The notes beneath the pieces were generated by a model, which had not been told where the DNA came from, searched no databases, and worked only from the letters and a program-made list of their open reading frames with translations. Shown one piece after another: positions 42,967 to 54,197 of a stretch of DNA of 64,000 nt (position 1 is its first letter; each line of letters opens with the position of its first letter). Origin of the DNA: an uncultured Sterolibacterium sp. (GTDB lineage: Bacteria > Pseudomonadota > Gammaproteobacteria > Burkholderiales > Rhodocyclaceae); assembly GCA_903904605.1 (NCBI GenBank), contig CAIVDC010000046.1:36161-100160 (forward strand), read 5' to 3'. A program made the translations under genes and the position numbers.

Positions 42967-42983
42967 CGCACCAAAATGGTGGT
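42967..42983. promoter_or_regulatory. NtrC enhancer-like site upstream of amtB
   Basis: CGCACC-AAAAT-GGTGGT matches 9 of 12 positions of the NtrC site TGCACC-N5-GGTGCA. Its centre (42975) is about 97 bp upstream of the predicted start, a standard enhancer distance for sigma-54 activation. Confidence 0.55.
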
Positions 42984-43020
42984 AAATCAGAAAAACAAGC
43001 ACCGAGATTGGGCTAACGGT

Positions 43021-44190
43021 TCACTTTGGGGCATAGCCTTTGGGCAGGAGCGCCCACATCTGGCCCTTCTGGCGCATCTTGCCGGCCTGCGTGCCGGCAT
43101 CGGACCCGGTGCCCCAGTAGAAATCCGCGCGTACCGGGCCGCGGATGGCGCCGCCCGTATCCTGTGCCAGCATCAGCCTGACCAGCGGGCGATCACTGTT
43201 CGGATAAGTGGAGGACAGCCAGACCGGGGCGCCGAGCGGCGTGAATCTCGCATCGACGGCGATGCTCCGCTGCGCCGTCAGCGGGACGCCGAGCGCGCCG
43301 GGCGGACCGTCCCCGGTCACCGGCAGTTCGCGGAAGAAGACCAGGCTCGGATTGATATCGAGCAGTTCCTGCAGGCGAGCGGGGTGCGCCTTGGCCCACG
43401 CCTTGATCCCCTGCATCGACGCCTGCCCCGCGTTGAGTTCGCCCTGATCGATCAGCCAGCGGCCGATGGATCGATAGGGATGTCCGTTCTGATCGGCATA
43501 GCTTACCCTGACCCGGCTGCCGTCATCGAACTGCACCTGGCCGGAACCCTGGATCTGCATGAAGAACAGGTCGATGACGTCATCGACCCAGAGCAGGGCC
43601 CCATCGTTCCGGTGCATCTTCTCCCATTCGGCGCGGGAGAAATACGGTACCAGCTTTCGCCCTTCGATCCGGCCGCGCAGGCGCATGTGCTTGAGTTCCG
43701 GATAGAGTTCGCCAAGGTCCACGTCGATGAGGTCGGACGGTACGCCCTGGACGGCGTAAAGATAGGGTTTGGTGCGCGACCGGCTGCCCTTCAGGAGCGG
43801 CTCGTAGTAGCCGGTGATCAGTCCCTCGCTGCCGCCGTCGGGGTTGATCAACTGCCAGGGCTGGAGTTGCGCTTCGAACCAGGTGCGCAGCACAGCGCCG
43901 TCCAGACTGCCGAGGCCTTTGGCGGACAGGCAGGCCTCCCGCCAGACTTCCCGCTTCTGCAACGCATTGCACGAGGAAAGGAAGGCGGAAAAAGTCGGCG
44001 CGAGATCGTCCTCGCCCCAGCCCGGAAGGCTATCCCACGCAGCCGGCTCGAACGGCTTGGCCGGTGGTTTGGGCACTTCGGGGACAGGGCAGACAGGGCA
44101 CTGGGCGGGCTGGGGCGTGGGTTGTACGGCAGGCTGAACGGCGCAACCGGCGAGCAGGAGAACGGCAAGGGCGGCGAATATTCGAGACAT
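43021..44190 (-). CDS. mltA: Membrane-bound lytic murein transglycosylase A
   Basis: 389 residues. A lipoprotein signal ends in LLAGC (Cys about 16), followed by a Pro/Gln linker. The MltA domain has LITGYYEPLLKGSR, the insert around FFMQIQGSGQVQFDDGSRVR, and the 3D domain with the catalytic Asp in LAQDTGGAIRGPVRADFYWG. It cleaves peptidoglycan glycan strands to 1,6-anhydro products at the outer membrane. The ATG at 44190, 11 codons into the longest frame, gives the proper signal peptide. Divergent from the ATPase gene at 44300. Confidence 0.92.
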   Translation of the reverse strand: MSRIFAALAVLLLAGCAVQPAVQPTPQPAQCPVCPVPEVPKPPAKPFEPAAWDSLPGWGEDDLAPTFSAFLSSCNALQKREVWREACLSAKGLGSLDGAVLRTWFEAQLQPWQLINPDGGSEGLITGYYEPLLKGSRSRTKPYLYAVQGVPSDLIDVDLGELYPELKHMRLRGRIEGRKLVPYFSRAEWEKMHRNDGALLWVDDVIDLFFMQIQGSGQVQFDDGSRVRVSYADQNGHPYRSIGRWLIDQGELNAGQASMQGIKAWAKAHPARLQELLDINPSLVFFRELPVTGDGPPGALGVPLTAQRSIAVDARFTPLGAPVWLSSTYPNSDRPLVRLMLAQDTGGAIRGPVRADFYWGTGSDAGTQAGKMRQKGQMWALLPKGYAPK

Positions 44191-44299
44191 GTATCTGTTA
44201 GAGTTCCCGGTTTTGAAGTTCACTAGCTTACCTCAGTCGCGCCAAACGGGGATTCCAGACCCGATTCCCTTGGCGCGTCAGAGCATTCCGGAGTGTCCG

Positions 44300-45190
44300 A
44301 TGACTGATCTGCCCCATTTCCTGGCGCGCGCGGAGGCGCTGCTCGAACGCGTCGAGGCCTTGCTGCCGAGACCCCTGACTGAGCCCGACTGGCGTGCCGC
44401 GGTAGCATTCCGCTGGATCAAGCGCAACGGCCGCGGCCATCTTCAGGCCGTAGCCAAACCGCACCATATCCGACTCAAGGATCTCCAGGGCATCGCAGAA
44501 CAGAAGGCCCGCATCGAGCAAAACACGCGCCAATTCATCGCCGGCAGGAGTGCCAACAACGTGCTGCTCACCGGTGCACGCGGCACCGGCAAATCCTCGC
44601 TGGTGAAAGGCGTGCTCAACCAATACGCGGCGAAAGGGCTTCGTCTGATCGAAGTCGACAAGAACGACCTGGTCGATCTGGCTGAAATCGTCGATCTCAT
44701 CAACGGTCGGCCGGAGCGTTTCATCATATTCTGCGACGACCTTTCCTTCGAGGCTGGCGAGCCAGGCTACAAGGCATTGAAGAGCGTGCTCGACGGCTCG
44801 ATCGCCGGTACTCCGGAGAATCTGCTGCTCTACGCCACCTCCAACCGGCGCCACCTTATGCCGGAATACATGGCGGAGAACCTCGACGCCAAACATGTCG
44901 GCGAGGAGATCCATCCGGGCGAGACCGTCGAAGAGAAGATATCGCTGTCAGAGCGCTTCGGCCTTTGGCTCTCCTTCTACCCTTTCGACCAGGATCATTA
45001 CCTTGCCATCTGCGCGCACTGGCTCGGCGAATACGGCCTGACCGACAAGGAGATCGAGGCGGCGCGCGGCGAGTCGCTGCAGTGGGCGCTGATGCGCAGT
45101 TCGCGCAGCGGTCGCGTGGCCTGGCAGTTCGCACGGGACTATGCAGGGCGCAAAGGAGGAAAGGCCGTCAGAGCAGGTCGCAAACCTTGA
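44300..45190 (+). CDS. AAA-type ATPase, DUF815 family
   Basis: 296 residues. Walker A is GARGTGKSS, Walker B is FIIFCDDLSFE, and sensor-1-like YATSNRRHLMPEYM follows. The N-terminal 90 residues precede the AAA core as in the DUF815 family (about 290 residues). Function unknown in bacteria; it often adjoins Nudix/thiamine genes in betaproteobacteria, as here (2 bp before mutT/thiE). GGAG lies 7-8 nt before the chosen ATG. Confidence 0.88.
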   Translation: MTDLPHFLARAEALLERVEALLPRPLTEPDWRAAVAFRWIKRNGRGHLQAVAKPHHIRLKDLQGIAEQKARIEQNTRQFIAGRSANNVLLTGARGTGKSSLVKGVLNQYAAKGLRLIEVDKNDLVDLAEIVDLINGRPERFIIFCDDLSFEAGEPGYKALKSVLDGSIAGTPENLLLYATSNRRHLMPEYMAENLDAKHVGEEIHPGETVEEKISLSERFGLWLSFYPFDQDHYLAICAHWLGEYGLTDKEIEAARGESLQWALMRSSRSGRVAWQFARDYAGRKGGKAVRAGRKP

Positions 45191-45192
45191 AA

Positions 45193-46128
45193 ATGGTCGA
45201 GGTCGCCGCTGCGGTCATTTTGCGTCCGGACGGCAGATTCCTGCTCGGTCGCAGGCCTGGCGGCGGTTTCTATGCCGGCTACTGGGAGTTTCCTGGCGGC
45301 AAGGTTGAGGCGAACGAAACGCCTCGCGAGGCGTTGCTGCGCGAGTTGCAGGAGGAACTGGGGATAGCTGTCGGGACGGCCTATCCCTGGATCACCCGCG
45401 AGTTCAGTTACGAACACGCGCGGGTGCGTCTCCACTTTTTCCGCGTGTTGACCTGGACCGGCGAACTGCAGGATCTGCAGCACGATGCGCTCGAATGGCA
45501 GCGAACAGACGCGGTCACCGTCTCGCCCTTGCTTCCGGCCAACGCACCCGTGCTGGCGGCGCTGGCCCTGCCCGACTTCTATGCCATCAGCCACGCCGGC
45601 GAGATCGGCGTCGACCGCCAGTTCAGGGAGTTGGGCCGGGCGCTCGATCACGGCCTGCGCCTGGTGCAGTTGCGCGAGGCCTGTCTTGCAGCGCCTCAGC
45701 GCGCTGAATGGGTCCATGCCGCCGTGGACCTTTGCCACAGCTTCGGCGCCCGAGTGCTGGTCAACGCCGACACGGCGCTGGCCAATGAGGCAGGTGCCGA
45801 TGGCGTGCACCTGACCGCGGTCCAATTGCTGTTCCGCTCCAAGCGCCCGGACTTTCCCCTGGTCGCCGCTTCCTGTCACGATGCGCGGGAACTTGCCCAG
45901 GCGCGACGCCTCGGTCTCGACTTCGTCGTGCTGGGGCCGGTCAAGGAAACCGCCAGCCATCCCGGTCAACCAGGGATAGGCTGGGAAGCGTTCGCCGCAC
46001 TGGCGGCGGATTATCCTCTGCCGATCTTCGCCCTCGGCGGACTGGCCCACGAAGATAGGGAACTGGCCTGGCATGCCGGTGCCCACGGCATCGCAGCGAT
46101 CCGCGCGGCTTGGGATCGCCCTGGCTAG
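45193..46128 (+). CDS. Nudix hydrolase (MutT) fused to a thiamine-phosphate-synthase-like domain
   Basis: 311 residues. The N-terminal MutT domain (about 1-130) carries the Nudix box, [19 protein letters not shown] then EELG. The C-terminal TIM-barrel (about 135-311) resembles ThiE/Ten[27 protein letters not shown] and [15 protein letters not shown]. MutT removes 8-oxo-dGTP from the nucleotide pool; the ThiE-like half may have lost its original reaction. This fusion is standard in betaproteobacteria. Convergent with yacG, overlapping it by 4 bp. Confidence 0.9.
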   Translation: MVEVAAAVILRPDGRFLLGRRPGGGFYAGYWEFPGGKVEANETPREALLRELQEELGIAVGTAYPWITREFSYEHARVRLHFFRVLTWTGELQDLQHDALEWQRTDAVTVSPLLPANAPVLAALALPDFYAISHAGEIGVDRQFRELGRALDHGLRLVQLREACLAAPQRAEWVHAAVDLCHSFGARVLVNADTALANEAGADGVHLTAVQLLFRSKRPDFPLVAASCHDARELAQARRLGLDFVVLGPVKETASHPGQPGIGWEAFAALAADYPLPIFALGGLAHEDRELAWHAGAHGIAAIRAAWDRPG

Positions 46129-46319
46129 TTCACTTCGCCGCCGTCGGGCGGCGCCTCGGGCTCGGGCACGCGGTAGTCTTCGGCCGCCCAGGCACCCAGG
46201 TCAATTTGCTTGCAGCGCTCCGAACAGAACGGCCGGAAAGGGTTCTCGGCCGACCATGCCACGGGCTTGCCGCAGGTAGGGCAGCTAACGATGCGCGGCG
46301 ATGCACTGCCCGGAGTCAC
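46125..46319 (-). CDS. yacG: DNA gyrase inhibitor YacG (zinc-binding)
   Basis: 64 residues, normal length. The four-Cys zinc site CPTCG ... FCSERC is intact, followed by [12 protein letters not shown], a conserved YacG segment. Binds GyrB and inhibits DNA gyrase in E. coli. ATGA overlap with zapD, the usual coaE-zapD-yacG order of gammaproteobacteria and betaproteobacteria. Confidence 0.93.
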   Translation of the reverse strand: MTPGSASPRIVSCPTCGKPVAWSAENPFRPFCSERCKQIDLGAWAAEDYRVPEPEAPPDGGEVN

Positions 46320-47071
46320 AGGTTGCAGAAGGTCAATTCAAAGGCAACATCGACTTCAGCCGAGCGCGGACGCAAGTCGCCATCCGGAGTGGTGAAGCGA
46401 ATGTTCAATGCGTACTTGTTGGCGCTGATCTCGGGGATGTACGGGTCGCTGCGGGGCACGCGCAGACGCAGCATCTGCGCCGTGCGACCCGCAAGCATCA
46501 GCTGGTAAGCGCCGTTGGCGGCAAGCTGACGCTCCGGCCTGCCCGAGGCCCTCAACAGACGCAACACGATCGACAGTCCAGCGCTGATCGGCAGTATCGG
46601 CGACAACCAGCCAGCCAGTCCGCTGCGGCGCTGCTCGACATCGCGATGCAGCCAGAAGTGATAAGCGGGAAGGTCGAACTCGCAGACGCCGCCGGGAATG
46701 GCCGCACGGTTCTTGACCGCCATCAGCCATTCGTTCTCGCGCAAGTATTGGCCGATCTTGCCATGCATGGCCAGCATCTGGGCACCCGCCTGCTCGATTT
46801 CGTAGAGTGCGCCCGAGAGGGCATCCTCGGAAATCTCGGGGTTGTTGCGGAAAGAAAGCAGCGTCTGACGCTGGCGCTCGAGTTCCTGCACCAGGTCGAA
46901 CTTCAGGTCTGCCCGCCCGGCGACTTCGAGTATTTCGAACAGCGTCAGAAGCGCAACATGGTGGTCCATGGCATCGTCGGCAGCCACGAAATACTGCGCC
47001 CTGTCGAACAGGGACTCGAGGCGGAGCAAGGTGCGAATGCGCTCACTGAGAGGATATTCGTAAGTAATCAC
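46316..47071 (-). CDS. zapD: Cell division protein ZapD
   Basis: 251 residues; E. coli ZapD has 247. It opens with [20 protein letters not shown], the conserved start of the family, and ends with the beta-rich FELTFCNL. It cross-links FtsZ filaments in the early division ring. The GTG at 47071 was chosen because the conserved sequence begins there; a frame extending to 47155 is non-conserved and would run into coaE. Cotranscribed with coaE and yacG. Confidence 0.9.
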   Translation of the reverse strand: MITYEYPLSERIRTLLRLESLFDRAQYFVAADDAMDHHVALLTLFEILEVAGRADLKFDLVQELERQRQTLLSFRNNPEISEDALSGALYEIEQAGAQMLAMHGKIGQYLRENEWLMAVKNRAAIPGGVCEFDLPAYHFWLHRDVEQRRSGLAGWLSPILPISAGLSIVLRLLRASGRPERQLAANGAYQLMLAGRTAQMLRLRVPRSDPYIPEISANKYALNIRFTTPDGDLRPRSAEVDVAFELTFCNL

Positions 47072-47124
47072 GAGCCCGCCAAGAGTGGAAAGTCGGGCAA
47101 TTCTGACCGATTCGCGCCCAAACC

Positions 47125-47763
47125 TCAACCATCCGTCCGGGTTTTTCCCGAACATTCCAGATATGAACGGTGCAATGCCCCGACCTGAGCAAGCAGGGAG
47201 GTCATGTCTCCGTCATTATCGATGACGTCGTCGGCCGCCGCGAGGCGCTCTGCGCGGCTCGCCTGCGTCGCCATGATGCGCCTGACCTCTTCGCTCGTCA
47301 GGCCGTTTCTCGCCACGACCCGCGCCACCTGGGTTTCCTCGGAACAATCGACTACGGCGACGCGCGCGACGCGGGCCCGATAAGTCTTCGACTCGACCAG
47401 GAGCGGCACCACCAGCATGGCATAGGGCGCCCCGGCGGCAAGTCCGGCGGCGCAGCGGCGCTCGGTTTCGGCGCGAATCATCGGATGGAGGATGGCTTCC
47501 AGGCGCGCCTTCGCTGTCGCGTCGGCGAACACCAGGCGGCGCATGGCGGCGCGGTCGAGCGCGCCGTCGGGAGCGATCAGCGCATCTCCGAAACTTTCCC
47601 GGATGGCGGGAATGGCCAGCCCGGCCGGAGCCGTCAGTTCGTGCGCGATGGCATCGGCATCGACCACTGCCGCGCCGAATTTCGCGAATATGGCTGCTGC
47701 CGAGCTCTTGCCGCTACCGATGCCGCCGGTCAAGCCGATGACCAGCGCATCGGCCCCAGTCAC
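47125..47763 (-). CDS. coaE: Dephospho-CoA kinase
   Basis: 212 residues. The P-loop is [22 protein letters not shown] carries the dephospho-CoA-binding Asp, and the lid region is [19 protein letters not shown]. It performs the last step of CoA synthesis, 3'-phosphorylation of dephospho-CoA. GTG start overlapping the small upstream gene as GTGA. Confidence 0.93.
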   Translation of the reverse strand: MTGADALVIGLTGGIGSGKSSAAAIFAKFGAAVVDADAIAHELTAPAGLAIPAIRESFGDALIAPDGALDRAAMRRLVFADATAKARLEAILHPMIRAETERRCAAGLAAGAPYAMLVVPLLVESKTYRARVARVAVVDCSEETQVARVVARNGLTSEEVRRIMATQASRAERLAAADDVIDNDGDMTSLLAQVGALHRSYLECSGKTRTDG

Positions 47764-47987
47764 GGTGCACGCTCCGCTGGCGGCGCGGCGGCAGGGACAA
47801 CAACGGCCCCCACGCGCAGCTTCTCGGGAGACAGTTGCCTGGCCAGCCGCTGCGGTTCCCGACCCGTCTCGGCGTCACCGAAATAGCGTTGCCCCCAGGC
47901 GAAGAACAGCAGGTTCGCCAGAACCAGCAGGATGAACAGGCTGCGCGAGCGGAGTATGGCCGAGAGGCCGGCCGCTATGCCGGACAT
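47760..47987 (-). CDS. Short membrane protein, N-terminal remnant of a SPOR-domain-type protein
   Basis: 75 residues. One membrane helix ([17 protein letters not shown]) is followed by [14 protein letters not shown]. This closely resembles the N-terminus of a betaproteobacterial family that continues into a C-terminal SPOR (peptidoglycan-binding) domain and is typically found next to birA-coaX, as here. The SPOR part is missing and the frame ends at the coaE start (GTGA). It is probably a C-terminally truncated but still coupled ORF. Confidence 0.6.
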   Translation of the reverse strand: MSGIAAGLSAILRSRSLFILLVLANLLFFAWGQRYFGDAETGREPQRLARQLSPEKLRVGAVVVPAAAPPAERAP

Positions 47988-48035
47988 CCCGGACTCCTCC
48001 GGCTGCCATGCCTGGCCGCGCGACGTGGCACCCGG

Positions 48036-49388
48036 CTAGCCAAGCTTGGGCAGACGATCCAGCGCCGCCGCGATCTCCGCTTCCGGATAATCGTAATCCT
48101 CTAGCTTGCCGGCCAAATACCGGTCGTAGGAGGCCATGTCGAAGTGGCCATGGCCCGACAGGTTGAAAAACAGCACCTTCGGCTCTCCAGTCTTCTTGCA
48201 GTTCAAGGCCTCGTCGATCACGGCGCGAATCGCGTGGTTGGACTCGGGCGCAGGGATGATGCCCTCGGCGCGCGCAAACTGTACGCCGGCCGCAAAGGTA
48301 GCCACTTGAGGAACCGCCAGCGCCTCGATAAATCCTTCCTTGAGAAGCTGCGAGACCAGCGGCGAGTCGCCGTGATAACGCAGTCCGCCGGCGTGAATCG
48401 AAGGCGGCATGAAGTCATGGCCGAGGGTATACATCAGCATGATCGGGGTATAACCGGACTCGTCACCGTAGTCATAGGCATAGTGCCCCTTGGTCAGGGT
48501 CGGGCAGGAGCTGGGCTCGACCGCTACCAGGCGCACCTTCTTGCCCGCCGCCTTGTCGGCGAAGAAGGGGAAAGCCACGCCGGCGAAGTTGGAGCCGCCG
48601 CCGCAGGGTGCGAAGATCATGTCCGGATAGACGTTGATCTTTTCGAACTGCTTCTTCGCCTCGAGACCGATCACCGTCTGGTGCAGCAGCACGTGGTTCA
48701 GCACCGAGCCCAGACCGTATTTCGTATCCTCGCGCCCGGCCGCCTCTTCCACGGCCTCGGAGATGGCGAGACCGAGCGAGCCTGGATTGTTCGGATCCCG
48801 GGCCAGGGCATTGCGGCCGGCCTGGGTGAGATTCGTCGGGCTGGCCAGAACCTCGGCACCCCAGGTCTGCATCATCGAGCGCCGGAACGGCTTCTGCTCA
48901 TAACTGACCTTGACCATGTAGATGCGCAGTTCGATCTCGAACATCTGCGCCGCAAAAGCCAGGGAGGAACCCCACTGCCCTGCGCCCGTCTCGGTGGTCA
49001 TGCGCTTGATGCCGGCCTGCTTGTTGAAATAGGCCTGAGCGACGGCAGAATTCGGCTTGTGCGAACCGGCCGGCGAAACGCTCTCGTTCTTGTAATAAAT
49101 TTTCGCCGGCGTTCCCAGGGCTTTCTCCAGCCGCTCCGCCCGGCACAGCGGCGAAGGCCGCCAGAGCCGGTAGATCTCGCGCACCGGTTCGGGAATGGCG
49201 ATCCAGCGTTCGGCCGACATCTCCTGTTCGAGGATGGGCATGGAAAAGATCTGCAGCATCTGCTCCGGGCCGACCGGCTTGCCGTCCGGTCCCATCGGTG
49301 GAGCTGGCGGATTGGGCATGTCGGCGACGATGTTGTACCAATGGGTCGGCATCTCCGACTCGTCGAGTATCACTTTGTGTGCAGCCAT
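48036..49388 (-). CDS. Tryptophan synthase beta chain-like protein, TrpB2 type
   Basis: 450 residues, longer than TrpB1 (about 400) with the N-terminal extension of TrpB2. The PLP Lys is in AGSHKPNSA, the phosphate-binding loop is [10 protein letters not shown], and the C-terminal [11 protein letters not shown] is intact. TrpB2 condenses serine with indole without a TrpA partner; no trpA is nearby. A GAGGAGG site precedes the ATG. It sits between coaX and the SPOR-type remnant, unrelated to trp genes, so a salvage role is likely. Confidence 0.9.
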   Translation of the reverse strand: MAAHKVILDESEMPTHWYNIVADMPNPPAPPMGPDGKPVGPEQMLQIFSMPILEQEMSAERWIAIPEPVREIYRLWRPSPLCRAERLEKALGTPAKIYYKNESVSPAGSHKPNSAVAQAYFNKQAGIKRMTTETGAGQWGSSLAFAAQMFEIELRIYMVKVSYEQKPFRRSMMQTWGAEVLASPTNLTQAGRNALARDPNNPGSLGLAISEAVEEAAGREDTKYGLGSVLNHVLLHQTVIGLEAKKQFEKINVYPDMIFAPCGGGSNFAGVAFPFFADKAAGKKVRLVAVEPSSCPTLTKGHYAYDYGDESGYTPIMLMYTLGHDFMPPSIHAGGLRYHGDSPLVSQLLKEGFIEALAVPQVATFAAGVQFARAEGIIPAPESNHAIRAVIDEALNCKKTGEPKVLFFNLSGHGHFDMASYDRYLAGKLEDYDYPEAEIAAALDRLPKLG

Positions 49389-49454
49389 TCTTTGCCTCCT
49401 CCTCGTTGTCAGTTAATTCCGGATAGTCTCGGCGCGGGCCTGCCGTGCTGGCGC

Positions 49455-50180
49455 TTACGCTTGCTCACCGGCCAGTCGCACGAGCCCTTCAAGGACCAGA
49501 TTGTCAATGCACAGCAGCGGGATGTCCAGCAGTGGCGCCAGATTCTCCGCAGCACCCCCGGAGAGCAGGCAGAGGGCGCCGGCCCGCCCGCCAAGCTGCT
49601 CATACATGCGCTCGATCGCGCCGGCGGTCGCCTGCAAGGATCCGCTAACGATGGCATCGGCGGTGTTGCGCGGCAGGGCGCTGAACAGGCCATCCGCAAG
49701 CGGCAGTTGGGCGGTATTGCCGGCCAGTGCGGCGCGCATCAGATCGATGCCCGGGAGAATCAGTCCGCCGCGGAACACGCCCCCGGCATCGAGCACATCA
49801 ATGGTGGTGGCGGTGCCGGCGTTGACCACCAGGCAGGCTCCGCGATGCAGGTTGCGCGCGCCGATCAGCGCCGCCCAGCGATCCGCGCCAAGGCATGACG
49901 GGGTATCGTAGGAATTCATCACGCCGCACTGCTCCGCCCGGCTGACGGCCCAGGAAAGCGGCACGCCGAGCGCCTCGGCGACGGCTTCAATGGCTTCTCC
50001 TGCCTGGCCGCCGGCGACATTGCAGGCGATCATGCGGCCCGGATGGGGCAGCGCCGAGAGGGCTTCCGGCAACAGGCGAATCCCGGTCAGGGGCAAAATG
50101 CCCCGCTCCAGCCATCGGCCGTTCTGATTCAGGCCCCACTTGAGGCGGGTATTGCCGCAATCGAGGCAGAGCAGCGTCAT
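49455..50180 (-). CDS. coaX: Type III pantothenate kinase
   Basis: 241 residues of the ASKHA-fold CoaX family. The phosphate-1 loop is LDCGNTRLKWG. Other motifs are CLGADRWAALIGA (pantothenate site), NAGTATTIDVLDA with the catalytic region, and LSGGAAENLAPLL. It starts CoA biosynthesis. ATGA overlap with birA, the usual betaproteobacterial birA-coaX pair. With coaE in the same run, both ends of the CoA pathway are encoded here. Confidence 0.93.
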   Translation of the reverse strand: MTLLCLDCGNTRLKWGLNQNGRWLERGILPLTGIRLLPEALSALPHPGRMIACNVAGGQAGEAIEAVAEALGVPLSWAVSRAEQCGVMNSYDTPSCLGADRWAALIGARNLHRGACLVVNAGTATTIDVLDAGGVFRGGLILPGIDLMRAALAGNTAQLPLADGLFSALPRNTADAIVSGSLQATAGAIERMYEQLGGRAGALCLLSGGAAENLAPLLDIPLLCIDNLVLEGLVRLAGEQA

Positions 50181-50968
50181 GACGGCCGCAGCGAAACCTC
50201 GCCGCTGATGATCCTTTGCCTGCCTTCCCCTGTTTCCAGCAGCAGAGCGCCATCGGGGTCGACGCCGCGACAGACTCCTTCGAGCGGTTCGGCATAATCG
50301 GAAAGCAGATGCACCGCACGGTCATTAAACGCATGGCGGCTCTGCCATTCCTCGCGAAATGGCGAGAAGCCTGAAACGGCGAAGTCGCTCAGCACCGCAT
50401 GCAGGGCCGTGAGCAGCTGGGCCAGCAGTTTGCCGGTCGGCGACAAGGCGATATCGGCATCGGTCAGTGCCGCAGCCGTCCGGCACAAATCGTCAGGCAG
50501 GCCGCGTGGCCGGCGCAAGTTCAAGCCGATTCCGATGACCGCAGCCGCTGGACGGGCGCCCGGCACCAATTCGATCAGCACCCCGGCCAGCTTGCGTTCG
50601 TTCAACAGCAAGTCGTTCGGCCACTTCAGCGAGACGCCGGCGATGCCCATGTCGTCAAGGGCACGCGCCAAGGCGACACCGACTGCCAGCGAGAGCCCTG
50701 ACCATGGCGTGTCGGGCGGCAAGCGCCACAGCAGCGAGAAGGTGAGGCTGTCGCCGGGCGCGGAAAACCAGCTCCGGCCTCGCCTACCTCGCCCGGCGGT
50801 CTGGCGAAGCGCGGCGATGACGCTGCCGGACGGTGCGCCCGCCTCTGCGAGGGTCAGGAGGCGGGCATTGGTGGAATCGCATTCCGCCAGCACATCCACA
50901 TCGAAACGACAGGCCAGGTCGCCAAGAGCGTCTGCAACTGCGGCAACGGAGAGGGGTTCTTCAAACAA
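50177..50968 (-). CDS. birA: Biotin--[acetyl-CoA-carboxylase] ligase (class I)
   Basis: 263 residues. Biotinyl-AMP loop QTAGRGRRGRSWFSAPG, catalytic LKWPNDLLLNERKLAGVLIE and GIGLNLRR are all present, with a small C-terminal SH3-like domain. It lacks the N-terminal DNA-binding domain of E. coli BirA (321 residues), so it should biotinylate carboxylases without repressing transcription. The start codon is TTG. A TATAAT-like -10 lies at 51000-51005 on the minus strand, in the 46-bp gap after ntrC. Confidence 0.9.
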   Translation of the reverse strand: MFEEPLSVAAVADALGDLACRFDVDVLAECDSTNARLLTLAEAGAPSGSVIAALRQTAGRGRRGRSWFSAPGDSLTFSLLWRLPPDTPWSGLSLAVGVALARALDDMGIAGVSLKWPNDLLLNERKLAGVLIELVPGARPAAAVIGIGLNLRRPRGLPDDLCRTAAALTDADIALSPTGKLLAQLLTALHAVLSDFAVSGFSPFREEWQSRHAFNDRAVHLLSDYAEPLEGVCRGVDPDGALLLETGEGRQRIISGEVSLRPS

Positions 50969-51014
50969 GGCGGCGTAAGGACATGGCGCTCATGCTGCGA
51001 TTATAAGGGAAAGA

Positions 51015-52414
<1,400 letters not shown>

Positions 52415-52418
<4 letters not shown>

Positions 52419-53527
52419 TTGATTCCTTCGTTCTTGTGGTTGCCTTGTTTCAACGGCAACAGGATGGTAAAACAGGTGCGGCCAGGGTGAGAATCGACTT
52501 CAATGGTGCCATGATGCTGGTGTACGAAACTTTGCGCCAACGTGAGACCCAGGCCGGTGCCGCCCTCGCGCCCCGAGACCAGCGGATAGAAAATCTTGTC
52601 GCGAATCATGTCGGGGATCCCCGGGCCATTGTCGATCACCTGCAATTCCATTGCCAGATGATAGCGGCGCTTGGCCAGCGTCACCTGGCGGGCGGCGCGG
52701 GTGCGGAAGACGATCTCGCCTTTGCCGTTCATCGCCTGCGCGGCGTTCCGGGCAATATTGAGGATGGCCTGGATCAATTGTTCGCGATCGCCGGTCAAGT
52801 CGGGCAGAGAGGTATCGTAGTCGCGCTGCACGTTGACCCCCGCGTACTCGGCGTGGATCAGGCGACGCACCCGTTCGAGGATCTCATGCACATTGACCAG
52901 CGTCGGCTGCATCATCCGGTGCGAGGACAACAGGCGCTGCATGAGATCCTGCAAGCGGTCCGACTCCTCGATGATGACCTGGGTGTATTCCTTGAGCTGC
53001 GGTGCATTGTCCAGCATCCTCAACTCGTGCTCGAGCAGTTGTGCGGAACCGCGAATGCCCCCTAGCGGATTCTTGATCTCATGGGCAAGGTTGCGGATCA
53101 ACTCGCGATTGGCCTGTTGCTGTTCCAGCAACCGTTCCTCGCGCGCCACCTTGAGCTGCTGTTCGATGGGACGGAACTCGAGCAGCAGGCGCGTGCCGCC
53201 GGCATCGATCGAGGACACCGTGCAGTCCAGATGCAGCGTGACGTCCGGCGGCCGTTTGATGGTCACATTGTGGCTGGTGTAACTGCAGTCATTGTGCAAT
53301 GCACTGTCAAACGCCATCGCCAATTCCGACGGCTCACCCAACAGGTACGACAACGGGCGGCCGAGCAGCTGCCTCTGACTCGCGGCAAAGAGATTCTCGG
53401 CGGCAGGATTGATGTAACGGATGATCAGGCGCGCATCGGCCAGAATCACCGACGACGAAATCAGGTCGAGCCCTGAGAATGGGGATTGCGGAGCCGGATG
53501 TTTCCGGGATGTGTCAGGCGCAGCCAT
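52415..53527 (-). CDS. ntrB: Nitrogen regulation sensor kinase NtrB (GlnL)
   Basis: 370 residues, soluble. The PAS domain is about 15-125. The H-box is RNLAHEIKNPLGGIRGSAQ. The N-box is ILNIARNAAQAM, and the G boxes are VIDNGPGIP and GREGGTGLGLTLAQ. The state of NtrB (kinase or phosphatase) is set by PII protein in response to glutamine. It is coupled to ntrC. glnA lies 0.7 kb upstream on the same strand, but a terminator after glnA (54112-54143) separates them. Confidence 0.95.
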
Positions 53528-53579
53528 ACCCTGCTTCTTAGCAAGAACCTGGCCATGAGGGCCGTGCCTGCGCCGCGAT

Positions 53580-54053
53580 CTATTTAAGATTCGCCATCTC
53601 GCGCTTCAGGGCCTCGACGTTGCGTTCATGGAGGGCAACGCTGTCCTTGAGACCCTGCACGCGATCGAGATACTTCTGATAATTTCTCTCGTTGCCCAGA
53701 CGAATGCCCTCTCCCTCGGCCAGATCCTTCCTGGCCTGCTCCAGGTTCTGCTGCTCGGTCGCGAGCTCCTGTTCCAGGATCTTGCGGCGGTCGGCGTCCC
53801 GGCCTTTCTGAGTGTCTTCATTGACGCGCGGGAAATCGCCCGGCGCCGCGCCGCGCTGCTCCTGTTTCGGCGCGGCATAGGTGGAGACGGGCAGGTCGCG
53901 CGACAGTACTTTGCAGTTCTTGCCACCACCCTTCTGGTTGGTATAGAGCACCACGCCCGAGTCGTCGATACACTTATAGAGCGTATCGGCGTGGGCAAGC
54001 CCGCCCCGGAGCAAAAGGGCCAGCAGCAACGGAAAGATATGTCGGGCCATCAT
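53580..54053 (-). CDS. DUF4124-domain periplasmic protein with coiled coil
   Basis: 157 residues. A Sec signal peptide (about 1-22, cleavage near AHA) is followed by the DUF4124 motif LYKCIDDSGVVLYTNQ (about 25-50, with a second Cys at KNCKV). A long charged helix (about 80-157) is predicted to form a coiled coil. Proteins of this type commonly sit between glnA and ntrB in betaproteobacteria. No function is known. Two adjacent ATGs (54053, 54050) lack a clear ribosome-binding site. Confidence 0.82.
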   Translation of the reverse strand: MMARHIFPLLLALLLRGGLAHADTLYKCIDDSGVVLYTNQKGGGKNCKVLSRDLPVSTYAAPKQEQRGAAPGDFPRVNEDTQKGRDADRRKILEQELATEQQNLEQARKDLAEGEGIRLGNERNYQKYLDRVQGLKDSVALHERNVEALKREMANLK

Positions 54054-54111
54054 TAGGGTCGGGGGCGCAGGGAAATGTGAAACCATGCGAAGTGTATGCG
54101 AAAGCCCGGTG

Positions 54112-54143
54112 AAAAAAAAGGATGAGCAGGCTCATCCTTTTTT
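54112..54143. terminator. Intrinsic terminator after glnA
   Basis: AAAAAAAAGGATGAGC pairs with GCTCATCCTTTTTT around a short AG loop. On the minus strand the stem is followed by a run of T, ending the glnA transcript before the DUF4124 gene. The poly-A/poly-T arms make it work in either direction. Confidence 0.88.
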
Positions 54144-54197
54144 AACGCATCGGCCGAAAAGCGGCTTACAACGATTGCATCGCTATTGCCCGGTCCA

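Noticed and set aside
48144..49898. 584-residue antisense frame opposite trpB2 and coaX
   Set aside because: Spans two well-identified genes on the other strand and shows only His/Arg/Gly-rich shadow composition.
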